Source: Cellulosimicrobium funkei (GTDB lineage Bacteria > Actinomycetota > Actinomycetes > Actinomycetales > Cellulomonadaceae). From it: a stretch of DNA of 64,000 bases. A model generated the notes under the pieces. The model saw nothing but the letters and a program-made list of their open reading frames with translations, was not told where the DNA came from and did no database searches. The first letter of the stretch is position 1. Every line of letters starts with the position of its first letter. Below, piece after piece: positions 17,453 to 25,916 of the stretch. The stretch is taken from the NCBI RefSeq assembly GCF_004519295.1, contig NZ_SOZH01000001.1, positions 124,001-188,000 of the forward strand, given 5' to 3'. The translations under genes and the position numbers were made by a program.

Positions 17453-18366
17453 TGGCTGGCACCACGTCTTCGCCTGACGCGCTGAACAAGGACCGTCGCG
17501 TGCGACACGGCGAACGGCCAGAGCTACGTCGAACCGGGCGAGTGCTGCCTGCGCTGCGCTTCACCGTGCTGGTCGTCGGCGCGCTCCTCGCCCTCGTCCC
17601 GTTCTACTACATGATCATCGGGGCGTTGCAGAAGGAACGGGACACGAGCGTCCTGGGCCTGCTCCCGCTGCCACGCAATCTCACGCTCGACAACTTCGCA
17701 GGCGTCAACGAGTCCATCGACCTCCTTCGGTCGTTGCTCAACTCGCTGATCATGACCGCGGGCGTCGTGGGCTGCACGCTCGTGTTCGGCCTGCTCGTCG
17801 GATACGCCCTGTCGGTGCTGTCCTTCCGCGGCCAGGGCCTCGTATTCGCGCTCGTCCTCCTCGTGCAGGCGATCCCGTTCCAGCTGCTCATGATCCCGCT
17901 GTACGTCATGGTCGTGCGCTATTTCAACCTGGCGGACAACTACCTCGGCATGATCCTGCCGTTCGCGGTGAACTCCGTCGCCGTCCTCATCTTCCGCCAG
18001 TACTTCCTCCAGATCCCGCGCGACGTGTTCGACGCCGCACGGATCGACGGGGCGAGCGAGCTGCGGATCCTGCGGTCGATCGCCGTACCCCTGGTCCGCC
18101 CGGCGGTCCTCACCGCGATGCTCGTGACGTTCATCGGCCCGTGGAACGAGTTCCTGTGGCCGTTCCTCGTGACGAAGGACGCCACGATGCAGCCGCTCGC
18201 GGTAAGCCTCGCCAACTTCTCGCAGGCAAACTCCACGTTCCAGGCGAATCCGATGGGCGCCGTCCTGGCGGGCGCGTGCGTCCTCGCCGTGCCGGCCGTC
18301 GTCCTGTTCCTGCTGTTCCAGCGGCACTTCACGTCCGCGAACCTCGGCTCGGCCATCAAGGGCTGA
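17452..18366 (+). CDS. Sugar ABC transporter permease (MalG-type)
   Basis: 304 residues from the ATG at 17452, which overlaps the stop of the previous permease and implies coupled translation. It has about six membrane helices. The EAA-loop motif is F-D-A-A-R-I-D-G-A-S-E-L-R-I-L, and the C-terminus reads F-Q-R-H-F-T-S-A-N-L-G-S-A-I-K-G, typical of MalG-type subunits of carbohydrate uptake (CUT1) importers. It pairs with the MalF-type subunit to form the channel for the oligosaccharide delivered by the 15146 lipoprotein. Confidence 0.9.
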   Translation: MAGTTSSPDALNKDRRVRHGERPELRRTGRVLPALRFTVLVVGALLALVPFYYMIIGALQKERDTSVLGLLPLPRNLTLDNFAGVNESIDLLRSLLNSLIMTAGVVGCTLVFGLLVGYALSVLSFRGQGLVFALVLLVQAIPFQLLMIPLYVMVVRYFNLADNYLGMILPFAVNSVAVLIFRQYFLQIPRDVFDAARIDGASELRILRSIAVPLVRPAVLTAMLVTFIGPWNEFLWPFLVTKDATMQPLAVSLANFSQANSTFQANPMGAVLAGACVLAVPAVVLFLLFQRHFTSANLGSAIKG

Positions 18367-18429
18367 GCCTTCCCCGTGCGGCGCCGGGCGACCTGTGCCG
18401 CCGCCACGTCGACCTCTCAAGGCTAGGTA

Positions 18430-19518
18430 ATGACCCAGGTGAACCACTCCGAACCTGTGACGACCGTCCCCTACACGCTCCGGCGGCTCGGCACGATCAT
18501 GTCGCCCCTGCCCGGCGAGCCCCTCGAGGCCGAGGGCGTGCTCAACCCCGGCACCGCCTGGGGACCCGACGGTGAGCTCTACCTCTACCCGCGGCTCGTC
18601 GCCGCGGGGAACGTCTCCCGCGTCGGACGCGCCCGCGTCGTCGTGGAGGACGGAGTCCCCGTGGGGGTCGAGCGCCTCGGCGTGGTCCTGTCCCCGGACG
18701 AGGGGTGGGAGCACGGTCGGCAGAACGCCGGCGTCGAGGACCCGCGCATCACCCTGGTCGAGCCGCTCGGCCTGCACGTCATGACGTACATCGCCTACGG
18801 TCCGCTCGGACCCAGACCGGCCCTTGCTGTCTCGCAGGACACGGTGACGTGGCGCCGTCTGGGGCCGCTGCGGTTCGCCTACCAGCCCGAGCTGGACACC
18901 GACCTCAACCTCTTCCCCAACAAGGACATCGTCTTCTTCCCCGAGGCCGTGCCCGGACCCGATGGCCGCCCCGCCCTCGGGCTGCTGCACCGGCCCATGT
19001 GGGACCTGGACTGGCTCCGCCCGGGCGAGGGTGCGCGCACCCCGGCGGGGGTCGACGACGCCCGGCCGTCGATCTGGATCGGGTACGTCGACCTCGACGC
19101 CGTGACCCGTGACCTCGCGGCGCTCACGTACGTCGAGCACTCGTCGATGCTCGCGGCACCGGAGATGGCGTACGAGGCGTCGAAGATCGGCGGCGGGCCG
19201 GCTCCGGTCCGCGTCCCCGAGGGCTGGCTCGTGCTCCATCACGGGGTCACAGGTGCGGACTTCTCGGGATTCGCGCTCGCGCACGGTGCCCGGTACACGG
19301 CCGGTGCCATGGTGCTCGACGCGTCCGACCCCCGGCGTGTCCTGGCGCGCACGCCCGAGCCGTTGCTCGTCCCGGAGACGCAGGACGAGCTCCAGGGCAC
19401 GCTCGGCAACGTCGTGTTCCCGACCGCGGTCGAGGAGATCGACGGCCGCACCTTCGTGTTCTACGGCATGGCCGACTCCCGGATCGGCGTCGCCGAGCTC
19501 GAGCGTCACGATGGCTGA
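18430..19518 (+). CDS. GH130 beta-mannoside phosphorylase or beta-mannosidase
   Basis: 362 residues with no signal peptide, so cytoplasmic. GH130 is a five-bladed propeller family whose members phosphorolyse beta-mannosides (to mannose 1-phosphate) or hydrolyse beta-1,2-mannosides. Family hallmarks seen are N-A-G-V-E-D-P-R-I-T, F-P-N-K-D-I-V-F-F-P-E, L-L-H-R-P-M-W, and K-I-G-G-G-P-A-P-V followed by G-W-L-V-L-H-H-G-V. The K-I-G-G-G-P block and the basic residues look more like the phosphorolytic members, but this needs an alignment. A mannose 1-phosphate product would feed the phosphohexomutase encoded next, whose start overlaps this gene by 8 bp. The SD is weak (CAAGGCTAGGTA before ATG). Confidence 0.82.
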   Translation: MTQVNHSEPVTTVPYTLRRLGTIMSPLPGEPLEAEGVLNPGTAWGPDGELYLYPRLVAAGNVSRVGRARVVVEDGVPVGVERLGVVLSPDEGWEHGRQNAGVEDPRITLVEPLGLHVMTYIAYGPLGPRPALAVSQDTVTWRRLGPLRFAYQPELDTDLNLFPNKDIVFFPEAVPGPDGRPALGLLHRPMWDLDWLRPGEGARTPAGVDDARPSIWIGYVDLDAVTRDLAALTYVEHSSMLAAPEMAYEASKIGGGPAPVRVPEGWLVLHHGVTGADFSGFALAHGARYTAGAMVLDASDPRRVLARTPEPLLVPETQDELQGTLGNVVFPTAVEEIDGRTFVFYGMADSRIGVAELERHDG

Positions 19519-21076
19519 GACCATCCGTCCGACGATGCCCACGAGCCTCGCCCGCGACGTGCTGCACCGTGTGGTCAAGGCGTACGACGTCCGTGGCGTC
19601 GTCCCCGACGAGCTCGGGCCCGAGGTGACGCGGGCGCTGGGGGCGGCGTTCGTCGAGGTCGTCGTCCGTCCCGACGCCGTGGCCCGAGGCGTCCTCCCGC
19701 GCGTCGTGGTCGCGCGCGACATGCGCGACAGCGGCCCCTCCCTCGTGGCCGCCTTCGTGGACGGCGCGCGGACCGCGGGGGCGCAGGTTCTCGACGCCGG
19801 GCTGTGCTCGACCGACGAGCTCTACTTCGCCGCGGGCGACCTCGAGGCCGCCGGCGCCATGTTCACCGCGAGCCACAACCCGGCCCGGTACAACGGGATC
19901 AAGCTGTGCCTGCCCGGCGCGCGCCCGGTGGGGCAGGACGCCGGTCTGGGCGCGACCGCGGAGCGCGCTGCCGAGCTCCTCGCGGGCGCCCCTCTCGGCG
20001 AAGCGGCCCTCGGCGAAGCGGCGCTCGGCGGCGTCCAGGAGGTCGACGTGCTGCGCCCGTACGCCGAGCGGTTGCGGACGCTCGTGGACCTGTCGGGCGA
20101 CCGTCGCCTGCGCGTGGTCGTCGACGCGGGCAACGGCATGGCCGGCCTCACGGTCCCGGCCGTGCTGGGGATGGCGGCGGGGCTCCCCGCGCTCCCGCTG
20201 GGCATCGTCCCGCTGTTCTTCGAGCTCGACGGGTCCTTCCCGCACCACGAGGCGAACCCCCTCGTCCCGGCCAACACGGCGACGCTCCAGGCCGAGGTCG
20301 TGCGTCGGCGCGCCGACCTGGGGCTCGCCTTCGACGGCGACGCCGACCGGTGCTTCGTCGTGGACGAGCGAGGGCGCCGCGTCGACCCCTCGGCGCTGAC
20401 AGCGCTCGTCGGGTTGCGCGAGGCGCGCCGGGTGCAGGAGCAGGGCGGTGAGCCGGTGGTGCTGCACAACGTGATCACGTCGCGTGCGGTGCCGGAGATC
20501 CTTGCCGCTCACGGCGTGCGGACCGTGCGCACACGGGTGGGCCACTCGTTCGTTAAGGGGGTCATGGCTCAGGAGGGCGCGGTGTTCGGTGGCGAGCACA
20601 GCGGTCACTTCTACTTCCGCGACTTCTTCGGCGCAGACTCCGGCCTGCTCACCGCGATGCACGTCCTGTCTGCGCTCGCCGAGCAGGACCGGCCCTTGTC
20701 CGAGCTCGTGGGAGACCTGGACCCGTACGTGCGGTCGGGCGAGGTCGACGTCGTCACCGGCGACCCGGCTCGAGCGCAGGAGACCGTGCTCGATGCGCTC
20801 GGGGCGCAGTTCGGCGCCGCGACGCTGGAGGTCGACCGGCTCGACGGCGTCACCGTCTCGCGGTGGTCCGGGCCCGACCCGTGGTGGCTCAACGTCCGCG
20901 CGTCGAACACCGAACCGTTGCTGCGCGTCAACGTCGAGGCGGCGGACGCGGAGACCATGCGGTTCGTCCGGGACCTGGTGCTCCGCGCGCTGGACCCCGC
21001 GGGCCCGGCCGAGCAGGGCGTCGGCTCGCCGCGTGACAGCGCTGCCATCACGAGTTCCACCGAACGGACGGGCTGA
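19511..21076 (+). CDS. manB: Phosphomannomutase / phosphoglucomutase
   Basis: 521 residues from the ATG at 19511, overlapping the GH130 stop. It interconverts mannose 1-phosphate and mannose 6-phosphate. The catalytic serine is Ser121 in T-A-S-H-N-P; the metal-binding loop is D-G-D-A-D-R at 275-280; the sugar-binding loop is G-G-E-H-S-G-H; and the phosphate-binding segment is R-A-S-N-T-E-P-L-L-R. All four functional loops of the alpha-D-phosphohexomutase family are intact. A small internal repeat (L-G-E-A-A-L-G-E-A-A-L-G) near residues 161-172 comes from a tandem duplication and lies in a surface region. The position between GH130 and manA fits conversion of imported mannosides to fructose 6-phosphate. 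Confidence 0.9.
   Translation: MAETIRPTMPTSLARDVLHRVVKAYDVRGVVPDELGPEVTRALGAAFVEVVVRPDAVARGVLPRVVVARDMRDSGPSLVAAFVDGARTAGAQVLDAGLCSTDELYFAAGDLEAAGAMFTASHNPARYNGIKLCLPGARPVGQDAGLGATAERAAELLAGAPLGEAALGEAALGGVQEVDVLRPYAERLRTLVDLSGDRRLRVVVDAGNGMAGLTVPAVLGMAAGLPALPLGIVPLFFELDGSFPHHEANPLVPANTATLQAEVVRRRADLGLAFDGDADRCFVVDERGRRVDPSALTALVGLREARRVQEQGGEPVVLHNVITSRAVPEILAAHGVRTVRTRVGHSFVKGVMAQEGAVFGGEHSGHFYFRDFFGADSGLLTAMHVLSALAEQDRPLSELVGDLDPYVRSGEVDVVTGDPARAQETVLDALGAQFGAATLEVDRLDGVTVSRWSGPDPWWLNVRASNTEPLLRVNVEAADAETMRFVRDLVLRALDPAGPAEQGVGSPRDSAAITSSTERTG
21034..21047. promoter_or_regulatory. Operator-like motif upstream of manA
   Basis: TGACAGCGCTGCCA, one mismatch from a perfect palindrome, lies inside the last codons of manB and 32 bp before the manA start. 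It shares its core with the sites at 1679, 1807 and 15165. Confidence 0.4.
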
Positions 21077-21078
21077 CC

Positions 21079-22248
21079 GTGTACCGCCTGGAAGGCGCGG
21101 TGCGCCGGTACCCCTGGGGGTCGACGACGCTCGTGCAGCAGCTCCTCGACCAGCCCGTCGACGGCCGGCCGATCGCCGAGGTGTGGATGGGGGCTCACCC
21201 CGACGACCCGTCCGTCGCCGGCGGGGGAGGCCGGTGGACGCCGCTTGACGAGCTCGTCGCAGCCCGCCCCGAGGCGATGCTCGGGCCGCGGGCCCTGACA
21301 CGCACCGGGCCGCGGTTGCCGTACCTCGCCAAGATCCTCGCCGCATCACGTGCCCTGTCGATCCAGGTTCACCCCACCGCCGTTCAGGCGGAGGCGGGCT
21401 TCGCGGCGGAGGAGGAGCGGGGCGTGTCGCTCGACGACCCGGCACGCACCTACCGCGACCGCTCGGACAAGCCGGAGCTCGTGTACGCCCTCACGCCCTT
21501 CGAGCTACTCAGCGGCCTGCGGGAGCCGGAGCAGTCCGCGAAACTCGTGGCCGAGCTCGCGGTGCCTGCGCTGGACCCCCTGATCGGGCTCCTGCGTGGC
21601 GGGGGGCCCGATGCGCAGCGCGGCGCCCTCACGTGGCTGCTCCGTCAGCGCGACACCGTGGCGGCCTGGGTGGGGGAGGCCGCCCGGAGCGCCCGTGACG
21701 CCATCGGCGCGCGACCCGAGCTGGCGATCGTGCACAGGCTGGCGCAGCAGTTCCCGGGCGACCCCGGACTCCTCGCCCCTCTCCTGCTCAACCACGAGCG
21801 CCTGGAGCCCGGGCAGGCGCTGTACACGGCGCCGGGGACGCTGCACGCGTATCTCAGCGGGATGGCGATCGAGGTCATGGCCTCCTCGGACAACGTGCTG
21901 CGTGCCGGGCTCACCACCAAGCACGTCGACGTCGACGAGGTCCTCGCGATCACCGACTTCACCCCGCGCCTGACAGGGTTCCTGCGCCCGGTGCGCCTCA
22001 CGCCCGGAGTCGTGGACTTCACGGCACCCGTCGATGGACTCGGGCTGAGCGTCGTCACACCACGCGCGGGCGAGGACCTGCCCGGCCCCGTCGACGGCCC
22101 GCGGGTCGTGGTGTGCGTCGAGGGCGAGGTCGAGGTCGCAGCGGGCGACGTCCAGCGGCTGCTGCCCGGCCAGGCCGTCTTCGTCCCCCACGTCGACGGT
22201 GCGATGACCGTGTCCGGCAACGGGACGGCGGTGGTCGCACACGCGTGA
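21079..22248 (+). CDS. manA: Mannose-6-phosphate isomerase, type I
   Basis: 389 residues from a GTG two bases after the manB stop. It interconverts mannose 6-phosphate and fructose 6-phosphate, linking the locus to glycolysis. Zinc-binding type I signatures are I-Q-V-H-P (Gln96, His98), D-K-P-E-L-V-Y-A-L (Glu133), and G-T-L-H-A-Y-L-S-G-M-A-I-E-V-M-A-S-S-D-N containing the last histidine ligand and the following core. Length is normal for the type I family. It probably shares a transcript with GH130 and manB; a promoter within the 3' end of manB is also possible because of the operator-like motif there. Confidence 0.92.
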   Translation: MYRLEGAVRRYPWGSTTLVQQLLDQPVDGRPIAEVWMGAHPDDPSVAGGGGRWTPLDELVAARPEAMLGPRALTRTGPRLPYLAKILAASRALSIQVHPTAVQAEAGFAAEEERGVSLDDPARTYRDRSDKPELVYALTPFELLSGLREPEQSAKLVAELAVPALDPLIGLLRGGGPDAQRGALTWLLRQRDTVAAWVGEAARSARDAIGARPELAIVHRLAQQFPGDPGLLAPLLLNHERLEPGQALYTAPGTLHAYLSGMAIEVMASSDNVLRAGLTTKHVDVDEVLAITDFTPRLTGFLRPVRLTPGVVDFTAPVDGLGLSVVTPRAGEDLPGPVDGPRVVVCVEGEVEVAAGDVQRLLPGQAVFVPHVDGAMTVSGNGTAVVAHA

Positions 22249-22365
22249 GCCGTCCCGTGCGCGGTCCGACGGCGCACGAGCCCCCGGCGGGAGGTCCCGT
22301 CGGGCGAAGGACCCGGGGACGGGGGGCCCGGGAAGAGCCTTGACACAACGAAGTGAGGAGAGATC

Positions 22366-25300
22366 GTGAGAAGACGACCCTTGGCCGGACGAGCGGCAGC
22401 CGGGGTGGTTGCCGCACTCGTGGCCGGCCCGTTCACTGTGGCAGCGACGACGCTGCCCGCTGCGGCGGACGAGCCGGTACCCGCAGACGTGACGTCCGAA
22501 TACCTTGCCGACGCCTCCGCGGCGCAGCAGCGATGGCTGTCCGTCCCCGACTCTCGTATCGTGCTCAACCCCTTCGAGTTCGGGCGGTCCGGAAGCGAGC
22601 TCGAGCAGACGGCAGGCACCTCCTTGCCCCTGCACGTCGGGTACTACGTCGACGACAAGGCGCCCCACGCGAAGAACCTCTTGCAGACCTATGCGACGGC
22701 GGGCGAGCGCCCGCAGGGGAGCGCGTTCCGGAGCGCGCTGTCCGAGTCGTTCGACGACACGGCGGGCTGGACGACCAAGGACGTCGCCGCGTCGGCAGCG
22801 GCGGGGACAACCGCGCTGCGGCTCGTGGACGGCAGGCAGTGGGGGCACATCGAGCGGCGGATCACGGTGCAGGACGTGGCGGACACGCGCTTCCTCACGG
22901 TCGACGTGGCGTCGTTGAGCCCCGGCACGACGTGGAACGTCAAGATCAACGAGACCGGTTCCGGCGACGACCTGCCGAGCCTGCAGGCCGACTCCTCGGC
23001 GACCGGGTCCGTGACGTTCGACCTCGCGCAGGCCTACGGGTGGCAGCCCGGTCCCAAGACGCTGACGGTGAAGCTCTTCGCGGTGAACAAGACCGGCGTC
23101 AACGGTGGAACGGCCACGTTCCGTTCACTGTCGCTCGACAACGGTGCGGACCTGCCGTGGGAAGGCTCTGTGTCCGGGACCGTCGACGACCTCTCCGACG
23201 CGTCCGTGTGGTCGACGGCGACGCACGCCGGTCACGGGGCGGCGTTCGTCTCGGACGGGACGCAGGGGACGGTCCGTCTGGGCGACACCGACTACGGTGC
23301 GGTCGAGCGCCGGGTGACGGTGGACCTCGACACGACGCCGTTGCTGAGCGTGCGCGCAGCGGAGACGAGCGGGAAGTGGGCGCTGAAGGTGTCGAGCGGG
23401 TCTGGTGACGACATCACCGTGCAGCCCGACACGACGAGCACGGGGGTCCTGACGTACGACCTGGCCGGCATGACCGGTTGGTCGGGGGAGCGCACCTTCA
23501 CGGTCAAGATCTTCCACGTCGGCAAGAACGGGTACTCGACGTTCGACGACCTGGCGTTCCACGACGGTGACGTATGGCTGCGTCCGGCGGAGCAGATCAG
23601 CAACGAGTGGATGCCGCAGGCACTGGAGTCCCGCGGCACCTACAGCAGCGGGACGATCGAGACGACCGACGTCTTCCACGACGCGGACTCGTTCTCCCGC
23701 ACGGTCGAGGCGACCACGGACGGCACCGCGATCGCGGGTGCGTACGAGGGCGTGGCGAGCTGGAGCCCGGACGAGCGCCTGCTCACAGTGGTGGGTGCCG
23801 GCCACACCTACTCGTTCGCCCTGCCGGAGGGCGCAGACGTCCGCTTCGGTGCCTCGATCGCTGAGCTGGGAACGAGCGCCGGGTCGGCACAACCGCTCGG
23901 CGGTAACGGCGCATGGGTCGCTGAACTGCCTGAAGGCTCCGCGCCCGCATCGGTGGGTGTCGGATTCGCCGTGAAGTCTGCCAAGGTGACGCAGGACGCG
24001 GTGGCGGCCTCGCGGCAACGGGCGCTGGCGGCGGCGGCCGACCCCGCCGCGGACCTGCGGTCCTGGCGAGGGTTCTGGGACGAGTACCTGGCCAAGGTGC
24101 CGGTCGTGCAGGACTTCTCGGTGCAGCGTGTCGCCGACGGCGGCGTGACGGCGGAGGAGATGCGCCACTTCTGGTTCAAGGCGTGGGTGAACCTCGAGAT
24201 GAACGTGCTGCCGGCGACCCCGGAGACCGGGAACATGCACGCCCAGCTGGGTACGGGCAAGCCGTCGCTGTGGATGAACGGCACGCCGGGGACGAAGAAC
24301 GTGGCGAGCTGGGACTCTCTGCTGGGCATGCAGCAACTTGTCTACACCGACCCGGAGAACGCGTGGGCCTCGTTCGAGGGCATGATGGCGCTCGTCGAGG
24401 ACGGCCCGGGCGCGACGGAGCCGAGCGACGTGGCCTACGGCACGCGCGGTGAGCTGGGCGGGGAGTCGCTGCCCTCTCGCAAGGCGCAGACGGCGTGGAT
24501 CCTGTACTCCGTCACGGGCGACCGGGAGCGGCTCGAGGGGACCTACGACAAGCTCGCGCTACACCTGAACTGGGAGCGCTACAACATGCGCTGGGTCCTC
24601 GGCGCGAACAACCACTTCGACGAGCGCGACAGCGAGTTCGTCACCTCCCTCGCCTACGACCTGGAGTTCGCGATCAAGATCGCCCACGAGCTCGGCAAGA
24701 CCCAGGACGCCGCGCTCTACCAGTCGGTTATCACCGACATCAGCGCCAAGTACTCCGAGTGGTTCTTCCCCACGGGCGCCGACCAGGACGGCAAGGTCTG
24801 GGACACCGTCCAGAAGGTCTACCTCGACGCCACCCGCACCACCGTGCCCTTCGGCGACGACACCGAGGGGAAGCCCTACCGCAACGAGAACGGGCAGTGG
24901 GTGCGCCCCGGCTGGTCGTTCTACACCTCGACCGCGTTCGTCATGGACGAGCTCACCGAGGAGTCCATGGTCAAGACCATGGACCGGTTCCTCGACGACT
25001 ACGACGAGAACGCCCAGCTCGCCGGCCTCGGCGACTTCGCCGTGAAGGCCCCGGACCTGCAGCTCATCGCCTACGGTCTGCTGGACATGGACCCGATCGA
25101 GGGGTCCTCGCAGGCGCAGCTGCGTGACCGCGCCGCGGTGCTCGTCAACGCGATCACCCGCGACATGGTGCGCAGCGGCTGGTTCGCCGAGGTGTACTTC
25201 GCCAAGGGCGAGCCCGGCGGCCCGGTGGGGGCACGCGGCGTGCGCCCCTCCCTGTTCGGCATCTCGAACTACATCGACTTCGTGCTGATGGCGAACGGGG

Positions 25301-25797
25301 TGCGCACCGACGAGGGCGACCCGACGTTCGTGCGCCTCGCGGGCTCGACCGGCGGTGTGAGCGGGCTGACCTACCGGGGCGAGCGGCTGGACGTGGACCT
25401 CGACGGCGACCAGGTGCTGTTCACCGGGCCGGCGGCGCAGGGCGGCTGCGCCGCGATCGACGTCGCCGAGGGGCAGACCGTCACCTGGGCCGAGGACTGC
25501 GGCGCGACCGTGCCCACGGTCGAGCTCGACGTGCAGGTCCAGACCCGGTGCCTGGCCGGAAAGGCCTATGTCGCGGTGCGCGCGACGAACGTCGGCGACC
25601 AGACCGCGGAAGTGCGGCTCGTGACACCGTTCGGTGAGCGTGCCGTCGCGGGCGTCGCCCCGGGTGCCAGCGCCTACCAGTCGTTCCCCGTGCGTGCGAC
25701 GAGCACGTCAGCGGGCACGGCGACCGCCGTCGGGGCCGTGCCCGGCGGAGCGTCCCGCTCGTGGGACGTCGGCTACGCCGCTACCACCTGCGGCTGA
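22366..25797 (+). CDS. Large secreted (alpha/alpha)-barrel glycosidase-like protein with RCL/YQSF domain
   Basis: 1143 residues from a GTG at 22366 (GTGAGGAGAG upstream). A signal peptide spans about residues 1-35. Two tandem beta-sandwich repeats occupy about 127-265 and 272-400 (shared landmarks G-A-V-E-R-R-V-T-V or G-H-I-E-R-R-I-T-V, then L-T-V-K-L-F or F-T-V-K-I-F). A helix-rich region at about 560-985 carries K-A-W-V-N-L-E-M-N-V-L, V-A-S-W-D-S-L-L-G, E-S-L-P-S-R-K-A-Q and F-D-E-R-D-S-E-F-V-T-S. It resembles the six-hairpin barrel of GH63/GH37-like enzymes, with acidic residues suited to catalysis. The shared C-terminal domain occupies about 1055-1143. I cannot assign a CAZy family. The locus suggests extracellular attack on a mannose-containing polymer. 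Confidence 0.7.
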   Translation: MRRRPLAGRAAAGVVAALVAGPFTVAATTLPAAADEPVPADVTSEYLADASAAQQRWLSVPDSRIVLNPFEFGRSGSELEQTAGTSLPLHVGYYVDDKAPHAKNLLQTYATAGERPQGSAFRSALSESFDDTAGWTTKDVAASAAAGTTALRLVDGRQWGHIERRITVQDVADTRFLTVDVASLSPGTTWNVKINETGSGDDLPSLQADSSATGSVTFDLAQAYGWQPGPKTLTVKLFAVNKTGVNGGTATFRSLSLDNGADLPWEGSVSGTVDDLSDASVWSTATHAGHGAAFVSDGTQGTVRLGDTDYGAVERRVTVDLDTTPLLSVRAAETSGKWALKVSSGSGDDITVQPDTTSTGVLTYDLAGMTGWSGERTFTVKIFHVGKNGYSTFDDLAFHDGDVWLRPAEQISNEWMPQALESRGTYSSGTIETTDVFHDADSFSRTVEATTDGTAIAGAYEGVASWSPDERLLTVVGAGHTYSFALPEGADVRFGASIAELGTSAGSAQPLGGNGAWVAELPEGSAPASVGVGFAVKSAKVTQDAVAASRQRALAAAADPAADLRSWRGFWDEYLAKVPVVQDFSVQRVADGGVTAEEMRHFWFKAWVNLEMNVLPATPETGNMHAQLGTGKPSLWMNGTPGTKNVASWDSLLGMQQLVYTDPENAWASFEGMMALVEDGPGATEPSDVAYGTRGELGGESLPSRKAQTAWILYSVTGDRERLEGTYDKLALHLNWERYNMRWVLGANNHFDERDSEFVTSLAYDLEFAIKIAHELGKTQDAALYQSVITDISAKYSEWFFPTGADQDGKVWDTVQKVYLDATRTTVPFGDDTEGKPYRNENGQWVRPGWSFYTSTAFVMDELTEESMVKTMDRFLDDYDENAQLAGLGDFAVKAPDLQLIAYGLLDMDPIEGSSQAQLRDRAAVLVNAITRDMVRSGWFAEVYFAKGEPGGPVGARGVRPSLFGISNYIDFVLMANGVRTDEGDPTFVRLAGSTGGVSGLTYRGERLDVDLDGDQVLFTGPAAQGGCAAIDVAEGQTVTWAEDCGATVPTVELDVQVQTRCLAGKAYVAVRATNVGDQTAEVRLVTPFGERAVAGVAPGASAYQSFPVRATSTSAGTATAVGAVPGGASRSWDVGYAATTCG

Positions 25798-25807
25798 CGG
25801 TCGCGTC

Positions 25808-25838
25808 GGCCCGGGGGAGCGACGAGCTCCTCCGGGCC
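25808..25838. terminator. Hairpin terminator
   Basis: The stem GGCCCGG/CCGGGCC is extended by GGAGC/GCTCC with one bulged base around a GACGA loop. It lies 10 bases after the stop codon of the 1143-residue protein. Confidence 0.6.
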
Positions 25839-25916
25839 GGCGCCCGTGCGTCGCGCACCTCGGCGGCGGGCCGCTGCCCGGCGTCCCCTCACCCTTCCCT
25901 CAGCGAGGAGAGAACC

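Noticed and set aside
20398-20411. Fifth copy of the AGCGCT operator motif inside manB
   Set aside because: TGACAGCGCTCGTC matches only one half-site and lies mid-gene, so it is likely chance.
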